Assembly: GCA_900552385.1 (NCBI GenBank)
Contig: URZI01000008.1
Coordinates: 1 to 64,000, forward strand
Source: an uncultured Collinsella sp.
Lineage (GTDB): Bacteria > Actinomycetota > Coriobacteriia > Coriobacteriales > Coriobacteriaceae
DNA length: 64,000 nucleotides
Direction: 5' to 3'
A model generated the notes under the pieces. The model had not been told where the DNA came from. It worked only from the letters and a program-made list of their open reading frames with translations, and searched no databases. Position numbers and translations under genes: made by a program. Positions 22,901 to 31,323 of this stretch are shown here, one piece after another (position 1 is the stretch's first letter; each line of letters begins with the position of its first letter).

Positions 22901-23230
22901 ATGGCAAAGGGCTTCTCGTATCGGTTCTACCATTCCAAGGATTGGGAACAGGCGCGAGAGCTCGCATTGCAGCGCGACGCCTATCTTTGCCAGCACTGCC
23001 TTAAGGCTGGCATCGCAACACCGGCAACGATGGTGCATCACATCATCGAGCTAACACCATCGAACATCAGCGATCCGAACATAGCGACCGACACTCGCAA
23101 CCTTGTAAGCTTGTGCGACCTCTGCCACAAGAAGGTGCACGGCTGGGCAAGGCAGGGCAGCACAAGGCAAGGGCTGCGCTTTGACGAGGACGGCAACTTG
23201 ATTTCGCTGACAGACGAAAACACAGACTGA
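22901..23230 (+). CDS. HNH endonuclease of the packaging module
   Basis: 109 residues. CQHC near 35-38, MVHHIIEL, and LCDLCHKKVHG give the Cys/His HNH layout. In cos-type HK97-like phages this gene sits immediately upstream of terS and is needed for specific terminase cleavage. That position fits here. Confidence 0.88.
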   Translation: MAKGFSYRFYHSKDWEQARELALQRDAYLCQHCLKAGIATPATMVHHIIELTPSNISDPNIATDTRNLVSLCDLCHKKVHGWARQGSTRQGLRFDEDGNLISLTDENTD

Positions 23231-23383
23231 GCACAAGCGCACAGTCAAACAAAATGACAGACAAAACAGCAGGTCACAGCTTCGAGCTATCCCCCCGGTC
23301 TAAAACCAAGGCACCCAGCATAGGGCACCAACGCCGGAAGATAGAAGTTTGCGTGTGACGGGTTTCAGAACGGGGGTGGTCTT
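23231..23383. other. Non-coding gap that may hold the cos site
   Basis: 153 bases between the HNH gene and terS. It contains CTATCCCCCCGGTCTAAAAC (23286-23305), a C/G-rich core, and short inverted pieces. In HNH-carrying cos phages the cohesive-end site is commonly here. No end sequence can be proven from the integrated form. Confidence 0.3.
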
Positions 23384-23812
23384 GTGGGAAGGCGAAAAGT
23401 GTGCGAAAGTAACGACCTTTTGCCCAAAGCCACGGAAAGTCCCCCGAAGAAGCGCACCGCTTCCATCGAGAGCCGATACCAAAGCGAGCTGAAAAAGCTC
23501 CAACGGCTCACCAAGGACGCGATACCAGACGAGAAGCGAAGCGCCGTGCTTCCGCTGATGTCGAACATCGCGTTCTTGAAGGTCAAGCTTGACGAAGCCC
23601 GCCGCGAGCTGATGTACGAGAGCATCTTCACCGAATATGACAACGGCGGCGGTCAATCCGGCTTGCGAGAGCATCCGGGTTTCAGCGCCTACAACAAGTT
23701 GTTTACAACCTTCTCGCGCGGCATCAAACAGCTCACCGACATGATGCCGTCCGGCAGCACAGCAGGCGATGCGCTCATTGATTACCTCAATGAAACGCGC
23801 TTCGGCGGCTAA
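23384..23812 (+). CDS. Terminase small subunit
   Basis: 142 residues from GTG 23384. Helical, with KKRTASIESRYQSELKKLQR and a P27-family-like C-terminal part (FSAYNKLFTTFSRGIKQLTD). It recognises phage DNA and hands it to TerL, whose gene overlaps its 3' end by 23 bp. Confidence 0.8.
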   Translation: MGRRKVCESNDLLPKATESPPKKRTASIESRYQSELKKLQRLTKDAIPDEKRSAVLPLMSNIAFLKVKLDEARRELMYESIFTEYDNGGGQSGLREHPGFSAYNKLFTTFSRGIKQLTDMMPSGSTAGDALIDYLNETRFGG

Positions 23813-25529
23813 GAAGCGAAGCGGCGCTGGTCGCTGCGAGCAGGCGATACGAAGCTACTTCGGTGGCATCATCAACGGTGAGATCACTGCTTGCGAGAAG
23901 ATGCATCAGCTCGCGGAGCGCGTGCTGCGCGACCTGGATAACACCGATCCGCTCTATCCGTACCATTACCGCGAGGAATTTGCGGCAAAGCACGTTGTAT
24001 TCATCGAGACGTTTTGCCGCCTACCGTCCGGCAAGCTTGGGCGCAAATTCAAGCTTGAACTTTTCCAGCTTGCCATCCTGTCGGTAATCTTCGGCTTCGT
24101 CGATGTTGAGGGCGTGCGCCAATATCGCGAAGTGCTTTGGATTATGGGTCGCAAGAACGGCAAGACCGCGCTTGCGTCTGCAATCGAGCACGACTTGCTC
24201 ATAAATGACGACGAGGGTGCACCGGAGGTCTATAACGTCGCTACGGCTCGTGACCAGGCGGCGAAGGGCTTCAATAATGCGTGGCGCATGGTGATGACAT
24301 CGCCGGCGCTGGCAAAGCACGTGCGAAAGCGCATGAGCGACCTTTACTGTGATCTCAACATGGGGACGATCAAAGCGCTTTCCGCCAACACGAATCACCT
24401 TGACGGCCTGGACATCTCAGGCGCTATCGTTGACGAGCTTGCAGCAATGCGAAATCGCGACCTCTACGACTTGACGATTCAGGGCATTTCCGCCCGTAGG
24501 CAACCGCTGGTTCTGGAGATCACGACCAACGGATTCGTGCGCGGTGGCATTTTCGATGCTCAGTACGAATACGCTGCCAAATGGCTGAACGGCGAAGCAT
24601 CTGGAGAAAAAGCCGAGCATTTCATCGCTTTCATTTTTGAGCTTGACGAGCGCGAGGAATGGAAAGACGAGAAGTGCTGGATTAAGGCGAATCCCGGGCT
24701 TGGAACAATCAAGTCCCTGAAATCGCTCAGGGAAAACGTCTCCAAGGCACTCGATGACCCGACATTCTTGCCGACGCTGCTGGTAAAGGACTTCAACCTC
24801 ATTGAGAACCAGAGTCAAGCTTGGCTCAAATGGTCTGAGATCCACAACGAAGCAACGTTCGACCCATCCGATGGGTCTTTTTCTTATGCAGTTCTTGGCG
24901 TGGATGCTTCGGATACGACCGACCTAACGGCGGCGTGCCTGCTTATGATGCGCCCGAACGACGAGCACATATACGCAATGCACATGGCGTGGATTCCGCT
25001 TCGCGCCTTGGAACAGGCGGAAGCCGAGGGACGGCGCGGTGGGCGAGACGGCGTGCCATACGATGCCTGGATTGCTCGCGGGCTGCTCAGAACGTCGGCA
25101 ACGCCGATCATCGACAAGCGCGACGTGCTGGATTGGGTCACGGAGATTCAGGAAAAGTACGACATTTATTCGGTTGCCTGCGGCTATGACCCGTGGCATA
25201 TGCGAGACGTTCCGACTGTCGAAGCGTACGAGGGCTATTTCGGCGCTGACAACTTCAAAAAGGTAATACAGGGTGCGCAAACCTTGTCCATGCCCATGAA
25301 GGAGCTGCGAGCGCTCTACAAGGAAAACCGCATCGTCGATAACCAGAACCCTATAGCGGAATGGTGCCGCTCCAACGTGATGATCAGAAGCGATGCGAAC
25401 GGCAACATCGCGCCCGACAAGAAGAACCAAGACCCGCGCAACCGCATTGATGCTTGGGCGGCTGAGTGCGACGCGTTTGTCGTGCTCAAAGACATGATGG
25501 ATGACTACCAAAGCATGATTGGAGGTTAA
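23790..25529 (+). CDS. Terminase large subunit (HK97 type)
   Basis: 579 residues from ATG 23790. The ATPase has an atypical Walker A, MGRKNGKTALAS, Walker B ISGAIVDELAA, and a coupling motif (LEITTNG). The C-terminal RNase H-like nuclease has acidic residues in VLGVDASDTTDL, GYDPWHM and the final NRIDAWAAECDA. It pumps DNA into proheads and cuts it. Length and motifs fit the Terminase_1/HK97 group. Confidence 0.93.
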   Translation: MKRASAAKKRSGAGRCEQAIRSYFGGIINGEITACEKMHQLAERVLRDLDNTDPLYPYHYREEFAAKHVVFIETFCRLPSGKLGRKFKLELFQLAILSVIFGFVDVEGVRQYREVLWIMGRKNGKTALASAIEHDLLINDDEGAPEVYNVATARDQAAKGFNNAWRMVMTSPALAKHVRKRMSDLYCDLNMGTIKALSANTNHLDGLDISGAIVDELAAMRNRDLYDLTIQGISARRQPLVLEITTNGFVRGGIFDAQYEYAAKWLNGEASGEKAEHFIAFIFELDEREEWKDEKCWIKANPGLGTIKSLKSLRENVSKALDDPTFLPTLLVKDFNLIENQSQAWLKWSEIHNEATFDPSDGSFSYAVLGVDASDTTDLTAACLLMMRPNDEHIYAMHMAWIPLRALEQAEAEGRRGGRDGVPYDAWIARGLLRTSATPIIDKRDVLDWVTEIQEKYDIYSVACGYDPWHMRDVPTVEAYEGYFGADNFKKVIQGAQTLSMPMKELRALYKENRIVDNQNPIAEWCRSNVMIRSDANGNIAPDKKNQDPRNRIDAWAAECDAFVVLKDMMDDYQSMIGG

Positions 25530-25532
25530 AAC

Positions 25533-26792
25533 GTGCGAAAACCAACGCTTTTCCGCTCGATGTTCGATGCCGTGTTCCATAAGCCGATCATGCAGGCCGT
25601 CGATGGCTACTTCCAGACGTTCACGGCGTACGCTCCGCGTTTCACGTCATGGTCTGGCGGCATCTACGAAGCCGAGCTGACGCGCTCCATAATCGAGCGT
25701 AACGCCGACCATGCTTCAAAGCTCCGTCCCGAGATTTCAGGAACGGCGCAACCGCAATGGACGCGTTCTTTGCAGTGGCAACCGAACCCGTGGATGACAA
25801 CGCCGCAGTTCTTGCATCGCGTCTCAACGATACTTGACGTTTGCGACACGTGCCTGATCGTCCCTGTTGACGGAGGGGACGGAATTACGTCCGTTGGCTA
25901 TTACCCAGTGCTGCCGAGCCAGTGCGAAGCATACGACGTTGACGGCGCTTTGTGGCTTGAGCTCCGTTTTCCCGGCGGCGATAAGACCTTGATTGAGTGG
26001 TCGCGCATCGGCGTTATGACGAGGCACCAATTCAAGAGCGATCTGTTCGGTGACGGTACCAACGTGCTCAATCCAACGCTTGATTTGATTCACGCTCAAG
26101 AGGAAGCCGAGAAAACAGCTATCGAGCAGGGCGCGGCGGTGCGCTTCATCGGCAAACTTTCGCAAAACCGAAACCCGAAAGACGCGATTGAATCCGCAGA
26201 AGCTTTCAATAAGCAGCTGGGGGCTTCGAATGCTGGCGGCATCGTCGTTTACGACAACAAATATCAAGAGGTCAAGCAGATCGCGCCGCAGAGCTACACC
26301 GTTGACGCTGCGCAAATGGAGCGCATAGAAAAAGCGGCCTATCGTTTCTTCGGATCAAGCGAAGACATCGTTATGAACAAGGCCGACGAGGACACGTACA
26401 ACGCCTTTTACGAGGGACGTACTGAGGTCTTCGCAATCCAACTCGGGTACGTGCTCACGGCGATGACGTTCACGCCGAACGAGATTGCCCATGGCAACTC
26501 GATTATGTTCAGTGCAAATCGCCTTGAGTTTGCGAGCAATCAAACGAAGCTTAACGTTTCAACGGCGCTGTTCGACCGAGGGATTTGGTGCGGCAACCAA
26601 GTTGCCGAGGTCTTCCAATCGCCGAGCTATCCGGGCGGCGAACGTCACGTTATTCGCGGCGAGTACATCGACCTCGATCTAATCAGCCAGCATACATCAG
26701 AGCAGGCGGCGGCTGCTGCCCAGACTAATGCGAACATCGCCGCGACTGACGGCAAGAAAGATGGTGGTGAAGATGCCAGCCAAACCGAATGA
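25533..26792 (+). CDS. Portal protein (HK97 type)
   Basis: 419 residues from GTG 25533. Typical portal stretches are IIERNADHASKLRP, QWQPNPWMTTPQFLHRV, PVLPSQCEAYDVDG and FFGSSEDIV. It forms the ring through which DNA passes. The Ala/Asp-rich tail overlaps the protease gene by 20 bp. Confidence 0.88.
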   Translation: MRKPTLFRSMFDAVFHKPIMQAVDGYFQTFTAYAPRFTSWSGGIYEAELTRSIIERNADHASKLRPEISGTAQPQWTRSLQWQPNPWMTTPQFLHRVSTILDVCDTCLIVPVDGGDGITSVGYYPVLPSQCEAYDVDGALWLELRFPGGDKTLIEWSRIGVMTRHQFKSDLFGDGTNVLNPTLDLIHAQEEAEKTAIEQGAAVRFIGKLSQNRNPKDAIESAEAFNKQLGASNAGGIVVYDNKYQEVKQIAPQSYTVDAAQMERIEKAAYRFFGSSEDIVMNKADEDTYNAFYEGRTEVFAIQLGYVLTAMTFTPNEIAHGNSIMFSANRLEFASNQTKLNVSTALFDRGIWCGNQVAEVFQSPSYPGGERHVIRGEYIDLDLISQHTSEQAAAAAQTNANIAATDGKKDGGEDASQTE

Positions 26793-27414
26793 GCGCCAAT
26801 ACCGCGCAATGCCAGTCATGGTGCGAGCGCTTGGCGCTGATGATGGGAAGCGCGAGAAGCGCTTCGATACCGAGTACTACGTTGAGGGATACGCTTCGAC
26901 ATTCGCTGACCCTTACGTGCTGTTCGAGGACTTCGACGGAAACGAGTACCGCGAGATCATCTCGCCTATGGCTTTTGCCGATGCGGACATGACCGACGTA
27001 ATCATGCAGTTCGACCATTCCGGCAAGGTCCTTGCGCGAATGAGCAACGGGACGCTGATTGTCGAGCCTGACGAGCATGGGCTGTTCGTCGCTGCCGACC
27101 TGTCGGGTTCACAGGCGGCACGCGACCTTTACGAAGAGATTACCAACGGGCTTGTTACCCGCATGTCGTGGTCTTTCATGATTGCGGCAGACGAGTACGA
27201 CCGCGAAACCCGAACAACGACTATCACCCGCGTTAAGAAGGTCTACGACGTGAGCGCCGTGAGCCTGCCGGCGGACCCGAACACGGAGATTAGTGCAAGA
27301 AACCTGCTCAACGGAGTGATCGAGCAGTCGCGCAAGGAGTTTGCGCGAAGGAGGGGCGCGTTGCTTCGAGCAAAAGCGTGCCTGGCAATTACCAATGCGA
27401 AGAAAGGTAACTAG
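26773..27414 (+). CDS. Prohead maturation protease (HK97 type)
   Basis: 213 residues from ATG 26773; an upstream in-frame ATG is possible. The U35-like catalytic His is in MQFDHSGKVLARM and the Ser in VTRMSWSFMI; the acidic partner is near DVSAVSLPADPNTEIS. It processes the capsid during maturation and sits between portal and capsid as usual. Confidence 0.88.
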   Translation: MPAKPNERQYRAMPVMVRALGADDGKREKRFDTEYYVEGYASTFADPYVLFEDFDGNEYREIISPMAFADADMTDVIMQFDHSGKVLARMSNGTLIVEPDEHGLFVAADLSGSQAARDLYEEITNGLVTRMSWSFMIAADEYDRETRTTTITRVKKVYDVSAVSLPADPNTEISARNLLNGVIEQSRKEFARRRGALLRAKACLAITNAKKGN

Positions 27415-27416
27415 CA

Positions 27417-28670
27417 ATGACACTTGAGGAACTTCTTAACGACCTGCAAGCGCTTGTCGACCAGTATTCTGACGGTGCTGAACCGACGGAAGAGGATGCA
27501 GCCCGCATGGCCGAGCTGACCGACCAGATTAACGAGCGCATCGCCCAGACCGCACAGGCGGTGCAGGTTCGCAACGCCGCCGTCGCGAACGCCCGTGCCG
27601 CCATCGACGCAGGCCGCGCACAGCGCGTGGATTCCGTGCCGCTGGCGCGTTCCGCCAACGTCGCTGGCATCCCCGGCGCTGCATATGACGTGACCGACTA
27701 CGACACAGCCGAGCGCCACGCGTGGGCTAAGGGTCTTGCCGAGCGCTCCGGCATCCAGCTTATCGGCGGCACCGCACTTACCGATGTCGAGCGTGCTGCT
27801 CAGCGCCACGCAATCGAGCAGCGAGCCGAGTTCACCATGACCACGGCCAACACCGAATCCATCGTTCCCGTGGCCGTGCAGAACGAGATCATTTCCCTTA
27901 TCGACAACACTGCTGTTCTCTTCGGTGACATCAGCCGAACGAACATGTCTGGTCAGGTCGAGTTCCCGCGCCACAAGTCCATCAAGAAGGGCGATGCGGC
28001 CAAGACCGACGAGGGCGCAGCCCCTACCGATATCGAGGAAAATGACTTCGATACCGTGCCGCTCGCAGGATCGGAGATTAAGAAGACCGTCGAGATGTCC
28101 CGAAAGATGTCAACGCAGTCGCTTTCCGGCTTCGAGCAGTACATCATTTCCGAGGTCTCTGCACGTCTCTCCGTCGCGTGCAACGCATTCGTTCACGAGA
28201 AGCTTGCCGATGAGAATTACGGCATCGCGACTGCTAACAAGATTCAGACGGCGGCAGTAAAGAAGCTTACCAAGGCCGACATCGTGAAGATGCTGAGCCT
28301 GCTCCGCTCTTACGGCAACGCAGCTGCTAAGGGAATCATCATCTACGCCAATAACAACACCATCTGGAACCAGATTGCCATGCTTGAGGATGCCAACGGT
28401 CGATCTTATTTTGCAAATGAGGCTACCGAAGATCCGACGGTTCAGGGTCGAATCTTCGGCAAGGTGGTCAAGCAGGACGATTCCATTGCCGATGGCGTTA
28501 TCAAGGCTGGTTTCCCCGACCTCTTCAAGGGCAATATCTTTGATGGCCCGGATGTGACGTCTTACGTCCAGCCACGAAGCCAGAAGCGCTGCTTCGACGG
28601 TTATGTTCTGTTCGACGGTGTTCTTACTGTCCCCGAAGCGTTCGCACAGCTCACTATCAAGCAGGCTTAA
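27417..28670 (+). CDS. Major capsid protein (HK97 fold)
   Basis: 417 residues. The first about 100 residues are helical (LNDLQALVDQYSDGAEPTEE) and act as the delta/scaffold domain removed by the protease. The HK97 body follows (VPVAVQNEIISLIDNTAVLF; SRTNMSGQVEFPRH; a P-loop-like VLFDGVLTVPEAFAQL C-terminus). Start 2 bp after the protease stop. Confidence 0.92.
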   Translation: MTLEELLNDLQALVDQYSDGAEPTEEDAARMAELTDQINERIAQTAQAVQVRNAAVANARAAIDAGRAQRVDSVPLARSANVAGIPGAAYDVTDYDTAERHAWAKGLAERSGIQLIGGTALTDVERAAQRHAIEQRAEFTMTTANTESIVPVAVQNEIISLIDNTAVLFGDISRTNMSGQVEFPRHKSIKKGDAAKTDEGAAPTDIEENDFDTVPLAGSEIKKTVEMSRKMSTQSLSGFEQYIISEVSARLSVACNAFVHEKLADENYGIATANKIQTAAVKKLTKADIVKMLSLLRSYGNAAAKGIIIYANNNTIWNQIAMLEDANGRSYFANEATEDPTVQGRIFGKVVKQDDSIADGVIKAGFPDLFKGNIFDGPDVTSYVQPRSQKRCFDGYVLFDGVLTVPEAFAQLTIKQA

Positions 28671-28684
28671 GGAGGTGGCGCGGC

Positions 28685-28999
28685 ATGGCCGACAATGCCA
28701 AGACAGAGCTGCTCGATGCCTGCCGCGCTGCGCTTCGCATCCCGGCTTTCGTATACGACTACGACGAAGAGATTTCGGACGCAATCGAAGCCGCCCGCGC
28801 CGAGCTGGTTGCGGGCGGCGTAGCGGATGCCAAGGCGCACGACGATTCGGACGGGCGCGTTAGACTTGCGATAAAGGTTTACGTCAAGGCCAACTTCGGC
28901 ATGGACAACCCAGACGCCGAGCTCTTCATGAAGGCGTTCGAAACCATGCTTACGAGCATGAGCGGTGATTCGGCGTACAACGGCGGTGATGCCGCATGA
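28685..28999 (+). CDS. Head-tail connector (gp6-like adaptor)
   Basis: 104 residues, all helical. AALRIPAFVYDYDEEISDAI and LAIKVYVKANFGMDNPDAEL are typical of the gp6-like adaptor that sits under the portal. AGGAGG precedes the ATG. 4-bp overlap with the next gene. Confidence 0.85.
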   Translation: MADNAKTELLDACRAALRIPAFVYDYDEEISDAIEAARAELVAGGVADAKAHDDSDGRVRLAIKVYVKANFGMDNPDAELFMKAFETMLTSMSGDSAYNGGDAA

Positions 29000-29304
29000 G
29001 TGGGTGGGCTGGCGTTTGCACGCTTATCGCCACGGTATCCGAGCGTGACGAGCTGGGAGTATCGCACAAAAAGGAGCGCCGCCGCCGTGTTCCCTGCAAC
29101 GTGTACGGCATCAGCCAGACGGCGTATTACACCGCCGCGCAGGCAGGAGTTAAACCGCAGGCTGTCATCACGGTACGCGCGTGCGCCTACAGCGGTGAAA
29201 GGCTCTGCGAGTTCGGCGGAATCCGCTACGCCGTCGATTCGGCGGTTGTGGCGAACGTCGACAATGTGCGGCTTACACTCGTCGAGAAGGTGGGCAACCG
29301 GTGA
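28996..29304 (+). CDS. Head closure protein (gp7/SPP1-gp16-like)
   Basis: 102 residues, beta-rich: CTLIATVSERDELGVSHKKE and RYAVDSAVVANVDNVRLTLV. It follows the adaptor with 4-bp overlap and precedes the gp10-like gene, the fixed position of the head-tail stopper. Confidence 0.78.
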   Translation: MSGWAGVCTLIATVSERDELGVSHKKERRRRVPCNVYGISQTAYYTAAQAGVKPQAVITVRACAYSGERLCEFGGIRYAVDSAVVANVDNVRLTLVEKVGNR

Positions 29305-29678
29305 GCGGGATAAAGATCGACCAGCTTGAATCAATCATCGTCAACAGCATTGAAGAGGTTATCGAGGACAACGAAGAGATCTTGCAGGGCAACGTCAAGG
29401 CCGCTGGCAACAAGGCGGTTCGCCTTCTGAAAGAGCGAAGCCGGAAGAAGAAGCGCCACGGCGGGAGCTACGCAAGGGGATGGTCTGCCGACGTTAAGAG
29501 CGAAGCGACTGGCACCACCTGCGTTGTTCACAACAGGCAGTATCAGCTTACGCATTTGCTTGAGAACGGCCACGTTATCAAAAACCAGCACGGCAGCTAT
29601 CCCGGCAGGGTCGAAGGCGATCACGTTATCGAGGGCGTTTACAGGGAAGTTGCCGCTGAGTTCTCCAAGGGGGCGTAA
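29301..29678 (+). CDS. HK97-gp10-like tail completion protein
   Basis: 125 residues. The helix KAAGNKAVRLLKERSRKKKR and the core GSYARGWSADVKSEATG...YQLTHLLENGHV are diagnostic for the HK97-gp10 family, which joins head and tail. Confidence 0.88.
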   Translation: MSGIKIDQLESIIVNSIEEVIEDNEEILQGNVKAAGNKAVRLLKERSRKKKRHGGSYARGWSADVKSEATGTTCVVHNRQYQLTHLLENGHVIKNQHGSYPGRVEGDHVIEGVYREVAAEFSKGA

Positions 29679-30004
29679 TGAACAGCCTTAAAGACCTGGC
29701 ACAGCTTCTTGATGCATTCGGCCTGCCGTGGGCTAACGGCGGTTTCCGCGATGGAGAGTCTCCCACACCTCCGTATATCGACATCGAAGCCGGTTACGGC
29801 GATGGCGTGAGCGCCGACAACGTGGGATGGTGCCGCTGGATGCCCTACGATGTGGCGCTTTACGTTCGAGAGCGCGACTACGGGCTTGAGAAGCGATTCG
29901 AAGCGGCGCTCGATGCCGCAGAGTTTAACTACAACAAGACGGTAACGCCGCTTGACGGTGACGAGCTGGTTGAGACGGCTTACGAAATCGACGTTACCGA
30001 ATGA
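29678..30004 (+). CDS. Tail terminator-like protein
   Basis: 108 residues located between gp10-like and major tail genes. An N-terminal helix (LKDLAQLLDAFGLPWANG) and strands (PYDVALYVRERDYGLEKRFE) fit the tail terminator fold. Assignment rests mainly on synteny. Confidence 0.7.
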   Translation: MNSLKDLAQLLDAFGLPWANGGFRDGESPTPPYIDIEAGYGDGVSADNVGWCRWMPYDVALYVRERDYGLEKRFEAALDAAEFNYNKTVTPLDGDELVETAYEIDVTE

Positions 30005-30018
30005 TGAAAGGAGCCGAC

Positions 30019-30609
30019 ATGGCACGAAATGGGTTCTTCGGCCTTAAGAACGTGCACATTGCGCGTTTTACAAACGAGGATACGTTCGAGTACGAGAAGC
30101 CCGTTCATATCCTGGGCGCGGTCGAATTTAAGATGGATCCTTCAATCGAGCAGGCTACGAGCTACGGCGATAACGAAACTTGGCTCGATAAGTATCAGGA
30201 CAACGGCGGCAATATCACTTGGTCGCTCTACGATATCGAGAGCACGCCGGAGCTGCGCGAGATTCTGGCCGACATCAACGGATTCGATATCGACGCGAAA
30301 GGACGCGTGCTTGCAACGTCCGGCAAGCCACCTAAGCCGTTCGCCTTCATGTGCGAGCAGCCCGGCCACGCCGTCGGAAAGCGCCGCTGCATCTACAAGT
30401 GCACGAGCAAGCCCGCATCCGTCGATGCGAAGACGCTTGAGGAAAAGCCAGACATCACGCAGCTTGATTACAATCTTACGTTCCGTCCCGTCACGCTTCC
30501 GACCGGCTGGCGCGGAAGCTACATCGACACGTACAGCGACCTCGCGGATTACGATAAGTTCTTCGAGCAGGTGGATACCGCCGTCAAGCCTAAGACCGAG
30601 GCAGCGTAA
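30019..30609 (+). CDS. Major tail (tube) protein
   Basis: 196 residues from ATG 30019 with AAAGGAG upstream. NGFFGLKNVHIARFTNED and ALDIE-like tube strands; LDYNLTFRPVTLPTGW near the end. Position before the chaperone and tape measure identifies it as the siphovirus tube subunit. Confidence 0.85.
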   Translation: MARNGFFGLKNVHIARFTNEDTFEYEKPVHILGAVEFKMDPSIEQATSYGDNETWLDKYQDNGGNITWSLYDIESTPELREILADINGFDIDAKGRVLATSGKPPKPFAFMCEQPGHAVGKRRCIYKCTSKPASVDAKTLEEKPDITQLDYNLTFRPVTLPTGWRGSYIDTYSDLADYDKFFEQVDTAVKPKTEAA

Positions 30610-31055
30610 TGGACGGCGGGATCATCGAGGTTGGCGGAGTTGAGTATCCCGTTGCTTGCAACGCCTTTACACCTATTGCGTACTCGCGCGAGTTCTTCGT
30701 TGAGCGCAAGGACGGGAGCCGCCGCCCCAAGGACATCAACGAAGCTATTTCCGTTGTTCTTGACGTCTCGTCAGCGTCGAATATTCCGCCCATCGTGCCA
30801 CTGCTTGAGATTTTCTACGCCTGCGCGAAGACGTACAACGCCACGGCAAAGGAGAAGACAGATCTTGGCAAGTCCTTTGAGGATTGGGTTTGCGGCTTCC
30901 CGCAATCGGAATTCGACCTTGAGCGCGAAGGCGGTTGGTCATCTGACGTGATGCAGATAATCAAGGACAACTTTTTTCCGAACGCAAAAGCGGACGTGGA
31001 AGCCGCGACCGCCGAAGCATCAGATGCCGCCGCTTCCGCCGGAGCTGGAGAGTAG
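30609..31055 (+). CDS. Tail assembly chaperone (gpG-like)
   Basis: 148 residues. It starts 1 bp inside the tail-protein stop. The N-terminus is beta-like (GGVEYPVACNAFTPIAYSRE), the body helical, and it ends in an Ala-rich tail. Between tube and tape-measure genes this is the gpG position. The second frame 31024-31242 continues it, apparently by frameshifting. Confidence 0.82.
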   Translation: MDGGIIEVGGVEYPVACNAFTPIAYSREFFVERKDGSRRPKDINEAISVVLDVSSASNIPPIVPLLEIFYACAKTYNATAKEKTDLGKSFEDWVCGFPQSEFDLEREGGWSSDVMQIIKDNFFPNAKADVEAATAEASDAAASAGAGE

Positions 31056-31242
31056 CTGCGACACACTCTATATCTATTCTTGCCAGCAGGCTGGATTGAG
31101 CATCCAAGACCTGCACACGCTGTCTTATGCGCAAGTGCAAAATCTTATTGATATATACAGCTTCGTCAACGATGCCGTGGCGTATGCCGAGGATGACGAG
31201 CAGGCGCGGCAGGGCGAAGCGGCCTTCTGGTCTGGACTGTGA
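31024..31242 (+). CDS. Frameshift extension of the tail assembly chaperone (gpT-like)
   Basis: 72 codons in the +1 frame relative to gpG, with no convincing ribosome-binding site. DTLYIYSCQQAGLSIQDLHT and NLIDIYSFVNDAVAYAED are typical of the T part of gpGT. The frame is open back to the six-T run at 30972-30977 (codons TTT-TTT before CCG), where a +1 (or -2) slip would produce the fusion. Small amounts of gpGT bring the tape measure to the tube in other phages. Confidence 0.7.
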   Translation: MPPLPPELESSCDTLYIYSCQQAGLSIQDLHTLSYAQVQNLIDIYSFVNDAVAYAEDDEQARQGEAAFWSGL

Positions 31243-31323
31243 GCGTAAAGCGCCAGCGCACCTATGCGGTGCGCTGTTCTGTGCGCTCATTTCTTTCATT
31301 GACAACTGAAAAGAGGTAGAACC

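Noticed and set aside
31243..31323. Terminator between the tail chaperone and tape measure
   Set aside because: A hairpin (AGCGCACC/GGTGCGCT) is present but has no T run, and the tail genes must be transcribed through it.
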